Positions 34,875-40,924 of a stretch of DNA of 40,924 nucleotides are shown here, piece by piece. Under the pieces are notes generated by a model that saw nothing but the letters and a program-made list of their open reading frames with translations, did not search any database and was not told the DNA's origin. This DNA is from JBKEAD01 sp047973165. GTDB lineage: Bacteria > Verrucomicrobiota > Verrucomicrobiia > Chthoniobacterales > JBKEAD01. Positions within the stretch are counted from its first letter, which is position 1, and each line of letters opens with the position of its first letter. Position numbers and translations under genes: made by a program. The stretch covers positions 1-40,924 of the forward strand of contig JBKEBM010000008.1 of assembly GCA_047973165.1 (NCBI GenBank), written 5' to 3'.

Positions 34875-35744
34875 TTACTCCTGGTCCGGGGCGGTCATTT
34901 TCAGGAGATTTTTTGGGGAGATACCTTTATTATGTAATGCTTGCAGAGACAGCGCGTTGTTTCTTTTTGCCAGGCGTTGGCCGTCGAGGTCTCGGAGCAG
35001 GGGAGTGTGGTAAAAATCCGGCGGACTTGCTCCCAGGGCTTCGTAAATGAGAAGCTGTCGGCAGGTGGATAGTAATAAATCCTCTCCGCGCACAACCTCG
35101 CTGATTTGCATTTCAATGTCGTCTGCCACGACGGCCAGTTCGTAAGCGGGGATGCCATCGCGACGCCAGACGAGAAAGTCGCCGAAGTCTTTTCCGGCTT
35201 CCGCTGAAAAAAGGCCAAGGCGTTTGTCGGCGAAGCGAATTTGCTGACCGTCGGGAACACGAAAACGCCAGTTGCTGTCGCCAGGAGTTTGTACTTCCTG
35301 ACCGGCTCCCTCCGGTGGACGCCAGGTGACAGGAAAAAGTGATTCGGAATTTTTGTGCGGTGCGAGGTCTGCTTCGGCGATGTCTTTGCGTGAGCGTTTG
35401 CAGGGATAAATGAAACCTCCGTCGCGAAGTCGTGCCCAGGCTTTCAGAAAAATAGCAGTGCGCTGGCTTTGCACGTAGGGCGCATGCGGGCCGCCGATGT
35501 CCGGACCTTCCTGCCAGCTTAGCCCAGCCTGGTGCAGGTCTTCGATTGCCGCCTGGGCAAACTCCGGTTTGCAGCGTTGCGGATCGAGGTCTTCGCTTCG
35601 GTAAATGAGTGTTCCCTGTGCTGCTTCGGCTCGCTTTTGAGCAATCCAAAAAGTGCTGAAATGCCCGAGGTGCAGAAGGCCGGTCGGTGTCGGAGCAATG
35701 CGACCTCGGTAAGGTAATGGGTTTGCTGAAATCAGGGTTTGCAT
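34875..35744 (-). CDS. gluQ: Glutamyl-Q tRNA(Asp) synthetase
   Basis: A 289-residue paralogue of glutamyl-tRNA synthetase lacking the anticodon-binding domain, which glutamylates queuosine in tRNA-Asp. It has the class I HIGH-type motif PTGLLHLGH, a KMSKS-like GQRLAKRN, and the GDFLVWRRDGIPAYELAVV block. Only one Cys (YPCKRSRKD) remains of the usual zinc site, so it probably lacks zinc. It is downstream of malQ across 112 bp and upstream of the LarA-like gene. Confidence 0.9.
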   Translation of the reverse strand: MQTLISANPLPYRGRIAPTPTGLLHLGHFSTFWIAQKRAEAAQGTLIYRSEDLDPQRCKPEFAQAAIEDLHQAGLSWQEGPDIGGPHAPYVQSQRTAIFLKAWARLRDGGFIYPCKRSRKDIAEADLAPHKNSESLFPVTWRPPEGAGQEVQTPGDSNWRFRVPDGQQIRFADKRLGLFSAEAGKDFGDFLVWRRDGIPAYELAVVADDIEMQISEVVRGEDLLLSTCRQLLIYEALGASPPDFYHTPLLRDLDGQRLAKRNNALSLQALHNKGISPKNLLKMTAPDQE

Positions 35745-35856
35745 GTCGTGACAAAACTATTATCTGCCTTCATTTCACTACCCTTTGACTTTAACCACAG
35801 ACCGACTTATTTTTTGATATATCTTTAATGCCGTGGCCTGTTTTTTAAAAAAAATT

Positions 35857-37578
35857 TCAGGTAAGTGGTCGTAGCTGAGGGGGTGGGGGGAGTCTGTCGT
35901 GCTTGCGAATGCTGATCCGGGCGGCCTGGATTTCGGCGGGCCAGGTTTGATTCCAGTGAGAAATTTTGGTGGAAATTCGGGCGGTCCAGTTGGCGGAACT
36001 GATGGAGCCGGGAACGTTAAAACGGTCTTCGGTTCCCAGGAAATCGTTGATTGTGAAGGCGGCGAGCCAGGAGTTTGATGAAAAGAGGGCGTCGAAGAAT
36101 GCGGTGTGAAGTTCCTGGGACCAGGGCTGGAGAGTGTCCGGCGGGATGTCGAGGAAGCGAGCGAGGTTTTCGTATTCTTCGTGGGGGTTATTTTGCGAGA
36201 TGAGCTGGTTCCAGGTGCTGCGCAGGGGGGGATGGTCGTGGGTGGAAAAGGTGCAGATGGAGCGGCGGGGATATTGGTCTCCGGGAGTGAGTTTGCCCTC
36301 GGGTGTATTTTGCCAGAAAGGGATTTTGAATCCTGAAATTTGCAGTTCGGTGAGGGTGGGCGGGACGTAGTCGGGAACCTCGCCAAGGTCTTCAGCCAGA
36401 ATGCGGTCGGGGCCCGTTTCCTCAAGGAGAATTTTGAAGAGGGTAAGTCCGTGGAGGCGGTTGCGCTCGCGGTGCTCGTCGGAATCGTCCTCGAAGGGGA
36501 TAAAGCCAGGGAGGGGCCCTCCGGTCAGAGCAGCAGCTTCATCGTGACTGAGGTTGGTGAATTTTTCATTTTCATGTGGCTGCCAGGGGAAGGAATAAAT
36601 ACGGAAGAAGCCGAGGGCGTGATCGACGCGAAGAATGTCGAAGACGGAGAGCAGAAGGCGCAGTCGCTGACGCCACCACCAAAAATTATCGTGCGACATG
36701 GCAAACCAGTCATAGAGCGGGAAGCCCCAGTTCTGCCCCCAGCGTTCGGTGAAGGGATCGCTGCTGAAGACTTTTTCGGGTGGTGCTCCGCTGGATCGCT
36801 GAAGGTCGAAGAGATGGGGGGAACTCCAGACATCGCAACTGTAGCGGCTGACACCGACGGGCACGTCGCCGATCAGGAGGATGTTTTTTTGATTAGCGTA
36901 GTGACGAATTTCCTGCCACTGCGTGAAGGCGATCCACTGGATGTAGGCGTAAAATTCCTGTTGGTAGCACAGGGATTTTACGGTTTTTTTTTCCTGGGCT
37001 TCGAGCCAGTTGCTGGCCTGCTGATACGTGGCAAATTCCTCGGGCCAGTCGGCGAAAACTTCGTTTGTTTTCAGTTTTTGCTGAAGAGCCTTGAAGAGGG
37101 TCCAGGGGGTGAGCCAGTCGCTTTGTTTTTTTTGAAATTTCCGGAAGTTGCGTCTGCGTTTGCAGGCCGGGGGGAGTTTTTTAAAATTCTGAAAAGCCGT
37201 TTCGAGGAGGGAGAGCTTGAGTGCTTTGACCCTGGCGTAATCGACTCCGAAGCTGGATTCGTCGTTTGTTGTTTCGGGAAAGTCGTTTGGAGTGAGATCG
37301 GGCAGGTCTTCGGGTCGGAGGGAGAGCGTGGAGGGTTCGATTGCGACAGAACTGATGGCGTTGTAGGGACTGTGATCGGAGCCGGTTTCGTTGATGGGCA
37401 GCATCTGGATGAAGCTGATGCCGATGGGGGCGGCCCAGTCGATGAGCTCGTATAGAGCAGCGATGTCGCCAACGCCGAGATCATGCTCGCTACGGAGGGC
37501 AAACAAGGGGGCAAGCAGACCGGCTCGCTTTGTGTCGGGGCTGCTGTCGGGTGTCGGGGCTGAGGCAGCGTGGCTCAA
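35857..37578 (-). CDS. malQ: 4-alpha-glucanotransferase
   Basis: MalQ rearranges maltodextrins by transferring glucan segments. The 573-residue GH77 protein shows the nucleophile region DILRVDHALGFFR, the acid/base in RILAEDLGEVPDYV and the third acidic residue in STHDHPPL. N-terminal blocks SHSPYNAISSVAIEP-like are present (read SDHSPYNAIS). The TTG start at 37578 overlaps the TGA of the upstream Gfo/Idh gene by four bases, so the two are probably coupled. No glgP or malP neighbour is seen. Confidence 0.93.
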   Translation of the reverse strand: MSHAASAPTPDSSPDTKRAGLLAPLFALRSEHDLGVGDIAALYELIDWAAPIGISFIQMLPINETGSDHSPYNAISSVAIEPSTLSLRPEDLPDLTPNDFPETTNDESSFGVDYARVKALKLSLLETAFQNFKKLPPACKRRRNFRKFQKKQSDWLTPWTLFKALQQKLKTNEVFADWPEEFATYQQASNWLEAQEKKTVKSLCYQQEFYAYIQWIAFTQWQEIRHYANQKNILLIGDVPVGVSRYSCDVWSSPHLFDLQRSSGAPPEKVFSSDPFTERWGQNWGFPLYDWFAMSHDNFWWWRQRLRLLLSVFDILRVDHALGFFRIYSFPWQPHENEKFTNLSHDEAAALTGGPLPGFIPFEDDSDEHRERNRLHGLTLFKILLEETGPDRILAEDLGEVPDYVPPTLTELQISGFKIPFWQNTPEGKLTPGDQYPRRSICTFSTHDHPPLRSTWNQLISQNNPHEEYENLARFLDIPPDTLQPWSQELHTAFFDALFSSNSWLAAFTINDFLGTEDRFNVPGSISSANWTARISTKISHWNQTWPAEIQAARISIRKHDRLPPPPQLRPLT

Positions 37579-38930
37579 ATGAGTTCTGAGAGTTTGGTGG
37601 CCTCGGGGCGCAGTGTGATGAGGTCGGAGACTTTTACAGGTTTGCCACTGGCGATGGATTCATTTGCACTGATGCCGATGATTGCAGAGGCGATGCCTTG
37701 TTCCCATCCTGCGTTTCGGTGTGCGGTTTCGACGGGCGGATTTTTAGAAAAAATCTGTTCGACAATGAGTGGGTCGCCACCGCCGTGTCCGCCGGAAAGC
37801 TCCTGGATGGGGATTTTGTAGCTGGGTTTGAAGTGCGGGAAGATCTGGAGCTGCTTGGACGGATGCTCTGTGGAAGTGCTTTTTTGCTGAGCTGCGAGTT
37901 CTTCGTCGGACTGACCGACGATGAGGTGGGCGTTGTGGAGTTCGTAGTATTCGAGACGTCCGCGGTCGCCGGTGATGGAGACGCGAAAGCCCTCGTAGGG
38001 GCTGTAGGCGACAAGGCTGTAGTTAAGGGTGCAGTTGCTCCGGTAGCGGGCATTTACGGACATGGTATCGTAGATGTCGATGCCGTCGCGGAAGACATTT
38101 TGGTCGCGGATGTAGCCGGAGTCTTTTTCGGCATCGTAGTAGAGTTTTTTGGCCCTTTCGTCAGCGAGGAGGTCGAAGGTGAATGGGTCGTCCTGGGTAT
38201 CGTTGCCGGTGTAGCGGTCGTATTTTGTGAAGGCTTCGTCGCCGCGGGCAATGGCATTTTGTTTACCATAAAAATTCAGATCGCCGAATGCAAAAATGGT
38301 TTCCGGAATGCTGTCGATCCACCAGTTGATGAGGTCGAAGTGATGGGTGGATTTGTGGACGAGGAGTCCGCCGGAATTTTTCAGATTACTGTGCCAGCGG
38401 CGGAAGTAGTCTGCGCCGTGGCTCGTGTCGAGGAGGTATTCGAAGTTGACGTGTTTGATGTTGCCGATGCTTCCTTCCTGGAGTGCTTTTCGGACAGCGG
38501 TAACGCCTGGAGACCAGCGAAAATTAAAGGTTACGCGGACGTTGCGGTCGCTTTTCCGGGCGGCTTCCTGGATGGCGCGACATTGTTCGGCATTGATGGC
38601 GATGGGTTTCTCGACGATAACGTTGCAACCCGCCTGAAGGCTGCGGAGGATGTAATCGGCATGGAGGCTGTCCACGGTGGTGATAAAAACGGTGTCCGGT
38701 TTTGTTTCCGCGAGCATTTTTTCAAAGTCTTCCGGTGCATAACAGGCGACTTCATCCTGGAGGCCGAAGTCTTTGCCCAGCACCTCAAGGTGCCTTTTCA
38801 TCCGAATGTCGCTGAGATCGCAGAGAGCAACCAGTCTGGCAGTATCGGTGTATTCTTTTACCAGTGGATGGAGAAACATGACAGAACGGCCACCGCTACC
38901 GACAAGGGCATAGGATTTTCGGGTTTGCAT
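37575..38930 (-). CDS. Gfo/Idh/MocA family oxidoreductase
   Basis: A 451-residue NAD(P)-dependent oxidoreductase. The N-terminal Rossmann fold has a variant glycine motif (YALVGSGGRS) and the family's EKPIA. The catalytic-domain block SGGLLVHKSTHHFDLINWW carries the conserved His/Asp pair. Substrate is likely a sugar or polyol derivative, but it cannot be specified. It overlaps malQ by four bases, suggesting a carbohydrate-related transcript. Its promoter must lie in 38931-39041, where I see no consensus. Confidence 0.9.
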   Translation of the reverse strand: MQTRKSYALVGSGGRSVMFLHPLVKEYTDTARLVALCDLSDIRMKRHLEVLGKDFGLQDEVACYAPEDFEKMLAETKPDTVFITTVDSLHADYILRSLQAGCNVIVEKPIAINAEQCRAIQEAARKSDRNVRVTFNFRWSPGVTAVRKALQEGSIGNIKHVNFEYLLDTSHGADYFRRWHSNLKNSGGLLVHKSTHHFDLINWWIDSIPETIFAFGDLNFYGKQNAIARGDEAFTKYDRYTGNDTQDDPFTFDLLADERAKKLYYDAEKDSGYIRDQNVFRDGIDIYDTMSVNARYRSNCTLNYSLVAYSPYEGFRVSITGDRGRLEYYELHNAHLIVGQSDEELAAQQKSTSTEHPSKQLQIFPHFKPSYKIPIQELSGGHGGGDPLIVEQIFSKNPPVETAHRNAGWEQGIASAIIGISANESIASGKPVKVSDLITLRPEATKLSELI

Positions 38931-39039
38931 AAGAGTGGGGAGTTTTAAAATGTGGGGGAGAGGTGTCCAGTTTTTTGTGGCTGTGGGGTATATTTTGATA
39001 TTTGTAGAATCACACAGCGATTCGGTGGGGAGAGGTTTT

Positions 39040-39192
39040 TTATGAATATACCACCGACACCTTCAGGTGAAGAAGCGAGAAGTAGCTTAAATACAAGGGT
39101 TGCAGAGCAGCCGCCGAAAGTCCGGCACCAGCAACAAGGCCGCAAAAAATAACTTTAATACTCAGTAATAGCTTAGTCCTGGCACTCAGCAT
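39040..39192 (-). CDS. Small membrane-protein ORF, module A
   Basis: A 50-codon ORF (MLSARTKLLLSIKVIFCGLV...) with a strongly hydrophobic stretch. It aligns without gaps to the ORF at 39373-39513: KL, F, LV, G, L and YF positions coincide. Its start region overlaps the plus-strand phage-like ORF. No clear Shine-Dalgarno sequence is seen. No family is recognised; a holin-like or toxin-like peptide is possible but unproven. Confidence 0.35.
   Translation of the reverse strand: MLSARTKLLLSIKVIFCGLVAGAGLSAAALQPLYLSYFSLLHLKVSVVYS
39042..39152 (+). CDS. Candidate 36-residue ORF at the left edge of the accessory region
   Basis: MNIPPTPSGEEARSSLNT... is preceded by GGGGAGAGG at a suitable spacing, a better ribosome-binding site than most genes here have. 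The peptide is polar and ends in a basic tail. It lies opposite the small hydrophobic ORF at 39040-39192, so at most one of the two may be real. Confidence 0.35.
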   Translation: MNIPPTPSGEEARSSLNTRVAEQPPKVRHQQQGRKK

Positions 39193-39364
39193 TACATTAA
39201 ATGGAGACGACAGAGATTTAACAAATACTCTCACGCACTCTAAGAATAATATAACTCAATTCAAGGACACGGCGAGGCCCCTTCCGGGTCATTCCCGCGT
39301 GTGCGGGGAAAGCGCTACTGGTCGGAGGATGATTCAACCGACACCTCCAGAGAGTCATTTCTAA
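39179..39364 (+). pseudogene. Decayed phage-like ORF, module A
   Basis: From a CTG where module B has ATG, the frame reads LALSITLNGDDRDLTNTLTH, then SKNNITQFKDTA. This matches the start of module B (LSVTLNGDDKILKGILNR, SKNNIAGFKDSA), with many changes at third codon positions, so it was once coding. Similarity ends just before the CRISPR-like repeat at 39286. The frame stops at 39364. It is read as a truncated paralogue of the 39512 gene. Confidence 0.55.
39286..39314. repeat. Solitary type I-E-like CRISPR repeat (module A)
   Basis: A 29-bp string with the core ATTCCCGCGTGTGCGGGGAA, matching the repeat pair at 40658 and 40719 apart from one T in the first arm and the last base. CCCGC and GCGGG form the stem. 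No second repeat occurs 61 bp away on either side, so it is solitary. Confidence 0.8.
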
Positions 39365-39372
39365 ATTTGCAG

Positions 39373-39513
39373 TCAGATTGGCAAGGCCAAAAGTCTGCCG
39401 AGAAACCAAATAAAATATAATCCAAAAAGCACGATACCAACAAGAGTTACAACGCTCGATCCTACGACAAGCACAGAAAAGAGGAGTGTGGAGAGCTGAA
39501 TTAATTTAATCAT
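39373..39513 (-). CDS. Small membrane-protein ORF, module B
   Basis: A 46-residue ORF, MIKLIQLSTLLFSVLVVGSS and onward, almost wholly hydrophobic with an aromatic YFIWF segment: one or two membrane passes. Its start codon overlaps the ATG of the plus-strand phage-like gene at 39512 (CATG shared). It aligns to the 39040-39192 ORF. Function is unknown. Confidence 0.4.
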   Translation of the reverse strand: MIKLIQLSTLLFSVLVVGSSVVTLVGIVLFGLYFIWFLGRLLALPI

Positions 39514-40167
39514 GACACTCAGTGTTACATTAAATGGAGACGACAAAATTCTTAAAGGTATTCTAAATCGATCCAAGAATAATATCGCTGGGTTTAAAGA
39601 CTCTGCGAACATTTCCTTGGGTGGATTAGTAAGCAATCAGATTACGGCTGTAATGAGCGCGGCGTCATCAGGTGCTGGTATATTTGTTGGTGGACTGGCT
39701 TTAAAACTGGCTGGATCAGTAACCCGCTCTCTAGCCTCCATCCCTGCCGCCATCAAAGAAGCCGGGGCATCCCCGCGTGTGCGGGGAAAGCCTCACGGAA
39801 GTCGGCTCAGAAAGTGCTGGAGCAACAGGCCGGGAGTTTTATTAGCGACGTGGTGAAGCGGACACCGCCGAACTCGAATTTCAAATACCAGAAAAGCGCG
39901 GGAAACAAGGCACTCAAGAGGGATGTTTATAAAGTGATGGCTCCGACGTGCCGGCAGATAAAGGTGAATCCGAAGCAGGTGCATCAGCGTTTTCGCGGCC
40001 ACGGCGGCAGCAATGGGAGCGTGTTAGTCAGATTCGGGGATCGGTCACTGCGAATCCGTATGGCAAACAGGGTGCCCTACGTCGGCAAGATCGATGGAAT
40101 GGATCGCAGAATGCAAACGGCACTGAATAATCGGGCGAGGACGATGTGGAAGCAGGTGGAGAACTAG
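39512..40167 (+). pseudogene. Phage-like gene interrupted by a CRISPR repeat, module B
   Basis: The first 84 codons (MTLSVTLNGDDKILKGILNR... to ...IPAAIKEA) run into the 29-bp CRISPR-like repeat at 39764-39792. The same reading frame resumes at 39793 only if exactly those 29 bp are removed, giving SRKSAQKVLEQQAGSFISDV... to the stop at 40167, 208 residues in all. The joined segment AIKEASRKSAQKVLEQQ reads as a continuous helix. A helical N terminus followed by VVKRTPPN, a basic RFRGHGG part and RVPYVGKIDGMDRR suggests a phage tail or morphogenesis protein (HK97 gp10 or minor-tail-like). That family call is tentative. As it stands the gene is broken. Confidence 0.6.
39764..39792. repeat. Solitary type I-E-like CRISPR repeat inside the module B gene
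   Basis: A 29-bp repeat with core ATCCCCGCGTGTGCGGGGAA, differing from the 40658/40719 repeats at the fourth and last positions. Both junctions carry AAGCC: the target side reads GAAGCC and the repeat end reads AAAGCC. A short target duplication or microhomology is therefore possible. Confidence 0.85.
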
Positions 40168-40199
40168 GCCTTAAAAAAAGCGATTAAGCGATGGGGATT

Positions 40200-40373
40200 T
40201 TAGCTTTTTTTCAAGACACCCCAAAACGCCCATATCAGTAGCAGAAAGGGGGTGAATACGAAAACCATCCCAGCCAGTACGCCAGCTACTTCATTTGCTC
40301 CCACTGCATAAAATAACCTAATAATCTGTATTACAAAATACATGATTAGAAGCAGGGCGAGAAATGTTTTCAT
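40200..40373 (-). CDS. Small membrane protein, module C
   Basis: A 57-residue ORF (MKTFLALLLIMYFVIQIIRL ... ending WGVLKKS) with two hydrophobic segments separated by FYAVGANEVAG and a basic C-terminal tail. This is a coherent small integral membrane protein. It is divergent from the decayed plus-strand ORF at 40439, repeating the layout of modules A and B, though direct similarity to those peptides is weak. No Shine-Dalgarno sequence is evident. Function is unknown. Confidence 0.5.
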   Translation of the reverse strand: MKTFLALLLIMYFVIQIIRLFYAVGANEVAGVLAGMVFVFTPFLLLIWAFWGVLKKS

Positions 40374-40438
40374 TGGTATTCGAGTGTAGTTTCTCCTTGT
40401 TTTGAGAGCAAGTTCTTTTGACTTACGGCGTTTTCGAA

Positions 40439-40657
40439 ATGCAGAATTTGGAAGCTCAGATCAACTTACAAATCACGAATTTTCAGGCGAATATTAATCG
40501 CGTTCATAAATAATATCACGGCTATTCAGGGGAATTTCACGAAGACAACGCAGACGATTCGACGCTTCTCAATGGGGTTGATTAGTGCAGCGGCAGTGGG
40601 AAGAACCGCGCTTGCAGGGAAAGCAATTTATTTCTTTGTTTTTCAACGGTTTGCTAC
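40439..40657 (+). pseudogene. Frameshifted phage-like ORF, module C
   Basis: MQNLEAQINLQITNFQANIN... stops at 40511-40513. A neighbouring frame continues NNITAIQGNFTKTTQTIRRF then SMGLISAAAVGRTALAGKAI, up to the repeat at 40658. Joined, it resembles the start of modules A and B (shared KNNI-type core) and the N terminus of a tape-measure-like protein. One frame shift near 40505-40513 breaks it. Confidence 0.45.
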
Positions 40658-40747
40658 GGGTCATCCCCGCGTGTACGGGGAAAGCACAGGGAGTAAGAAT
40701 GAAAATATCTCTCCAATTGGGTCATCCCCGCGTGTGCCGGGAAAGCA
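40658..40747 (-). CRISPR. Two-repeat type I-E-like CRISPR unit
   Basis: Repeats at 40658-40686 and 40719-40747 flank one 32-bp spacer (40687-40718). The 61-bp period is that of type I-E arrays. Each repeat carries one point change in its hairpin arm (TGTACGGGG and GTGCCGGGAA). Comparison with I-E repeats that end GGGGAT-AACC-like suggests the crRNA strand is the minus strand. No cas gene is in the window. Confidence 0.8.
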
Positions 40748-40905
40748 TCAAATCGTAAGCCTAAATCGTATCTTTCATCCTTGATTTTCCTCCCCGGCCG
40801 ATTTACCATTCTCATCATGGTCTCGTGTCCGTTTCGGACGTTCGGCGAATTGGATCGGTTCCCGATCATCGTGGCGCGCGAGGCCTTCTTTTCTTGCCCA
40901 AAAAC
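40748..40905. other. 158-bp interval between CRISPR repeats
   Basis: This gap is not a standard 32-bp spacer. No degenerate repeat is visible where a 61-bp period would place one (40780, 40841). It has open frames in both directions but no recognisable gene. It may be further phage-derived DNA or a leader/trailer segment. Confidence 0.4.
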
Positions 40906-40924
40906 GGGTCATCCCCGCGTGTGC
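40906..40924 (-). CRISPR. CRISPR repeat cut by the window end
   Basis: The first 19 bases (core TCATCCCCGCGTGTGC) match the repeats at 40658 and 40719 exactly as far as they go. An array may continue to the right of the window. Confidence 0.75.

Noticed and set aside
36340..37455. Long plus-strand open frame opposite malQ
   Set aside because: It is antisense to a gene with clear GH77 motifs, and its composition is that expected of a shadow frame.
37698..38948. 416-codon plus-strand open frame opposite the Gfo/Idh gene
   Set aside because: It has no recognisable domain and is antisense to a well-supported oxidoreductase.
39286..39792. Treating the DNA between the first two repeats as one giant spacer
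   Set aside because: The gene begun in this interval continues directly after the second repeat, so the flanking DNA was contiguous before the repeat appeared.
40654..40869. Minus-strand peptide containing FPAHAGMT and PRTRGDD segments
   Set aside because: These peptides are conceptual translations of CRISPR repeats, a well-known source of false protein calls.

Overview
The window looks like a chromosomal stretch from a Gram-negative, diaminopimelate-type bacterium. My best guess is Verrucomicrobiota, class Opitutae, but this rests on gene style and order, not on a marker-gene comparison. The Gram-negative signs are a C-terminal autotransporter barrel fragment, a small lipoprotein, and the dapA/dapB/dapF and murA genes. 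No rRNA and no recognisable transposase are present; the only tRNA seen is tRNA-His.

Layout. 78-4823 (minus strand): guaA, coaD, DUF177, rpmF, plsX, fabH, a purine/CoA/phospholipid/fatty-acid start-up cluster. 4848-7917: a small lipoprotein, a PlsC-like acyltransferase, a decayed autotransporter end, upp and a Nudix-like gene. 7966-15198: pdxH with an SLC13/RCK transporter, a small DedA-like membrane protein, an M20 peptidase with a YhaM-like HD nuclease, rplU-rpmA and lepB. 15288-18782: a large NRPS-like protein in which every catalytic motif I can find is damaged. 18783-19063: a hairpin-rich intergenic repeat. 19064-29515: ilvD, panB, folK, dapB, dapA, dapF, trpA, murA, prmC, prfA, rpmE, a minus-strand biosynthesis, wall and translation-termination block. 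29690-31708: a PTS EIIC-EAL fusion. 31811-38930: a DUF4139 secreted protein, tRNA-His, a LarA-like gene interrupted by an in-frame TGA, gluQ, malQ and a Gfo/Idh oxidoreductase.

38931-40924 is different. It is more AT-rich and contains tandem, decayed phage-like gene fragments, each paired with a small membrane-protein ORF on the opposite strand. Scattered through them are type I-E-like CRISPR repeats: three parts of the region hold a solitary or paired repeat, and a further repeat is cut by the window end. The most striking point is at 39764-39792. There a single 29-bp repeat interrupts a phage-like gene, and removing exactly those 29 bp rejoins a 208-codon reading frame. Two repeats at 40658 and 40719 have the 61-bp period of a true I-E array. 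Solitary repeats inside phage genes recall the solitary repeat units behind RNA anti-CRISPRs, or else an unusual repeat insertion. This is the part most worth following up.
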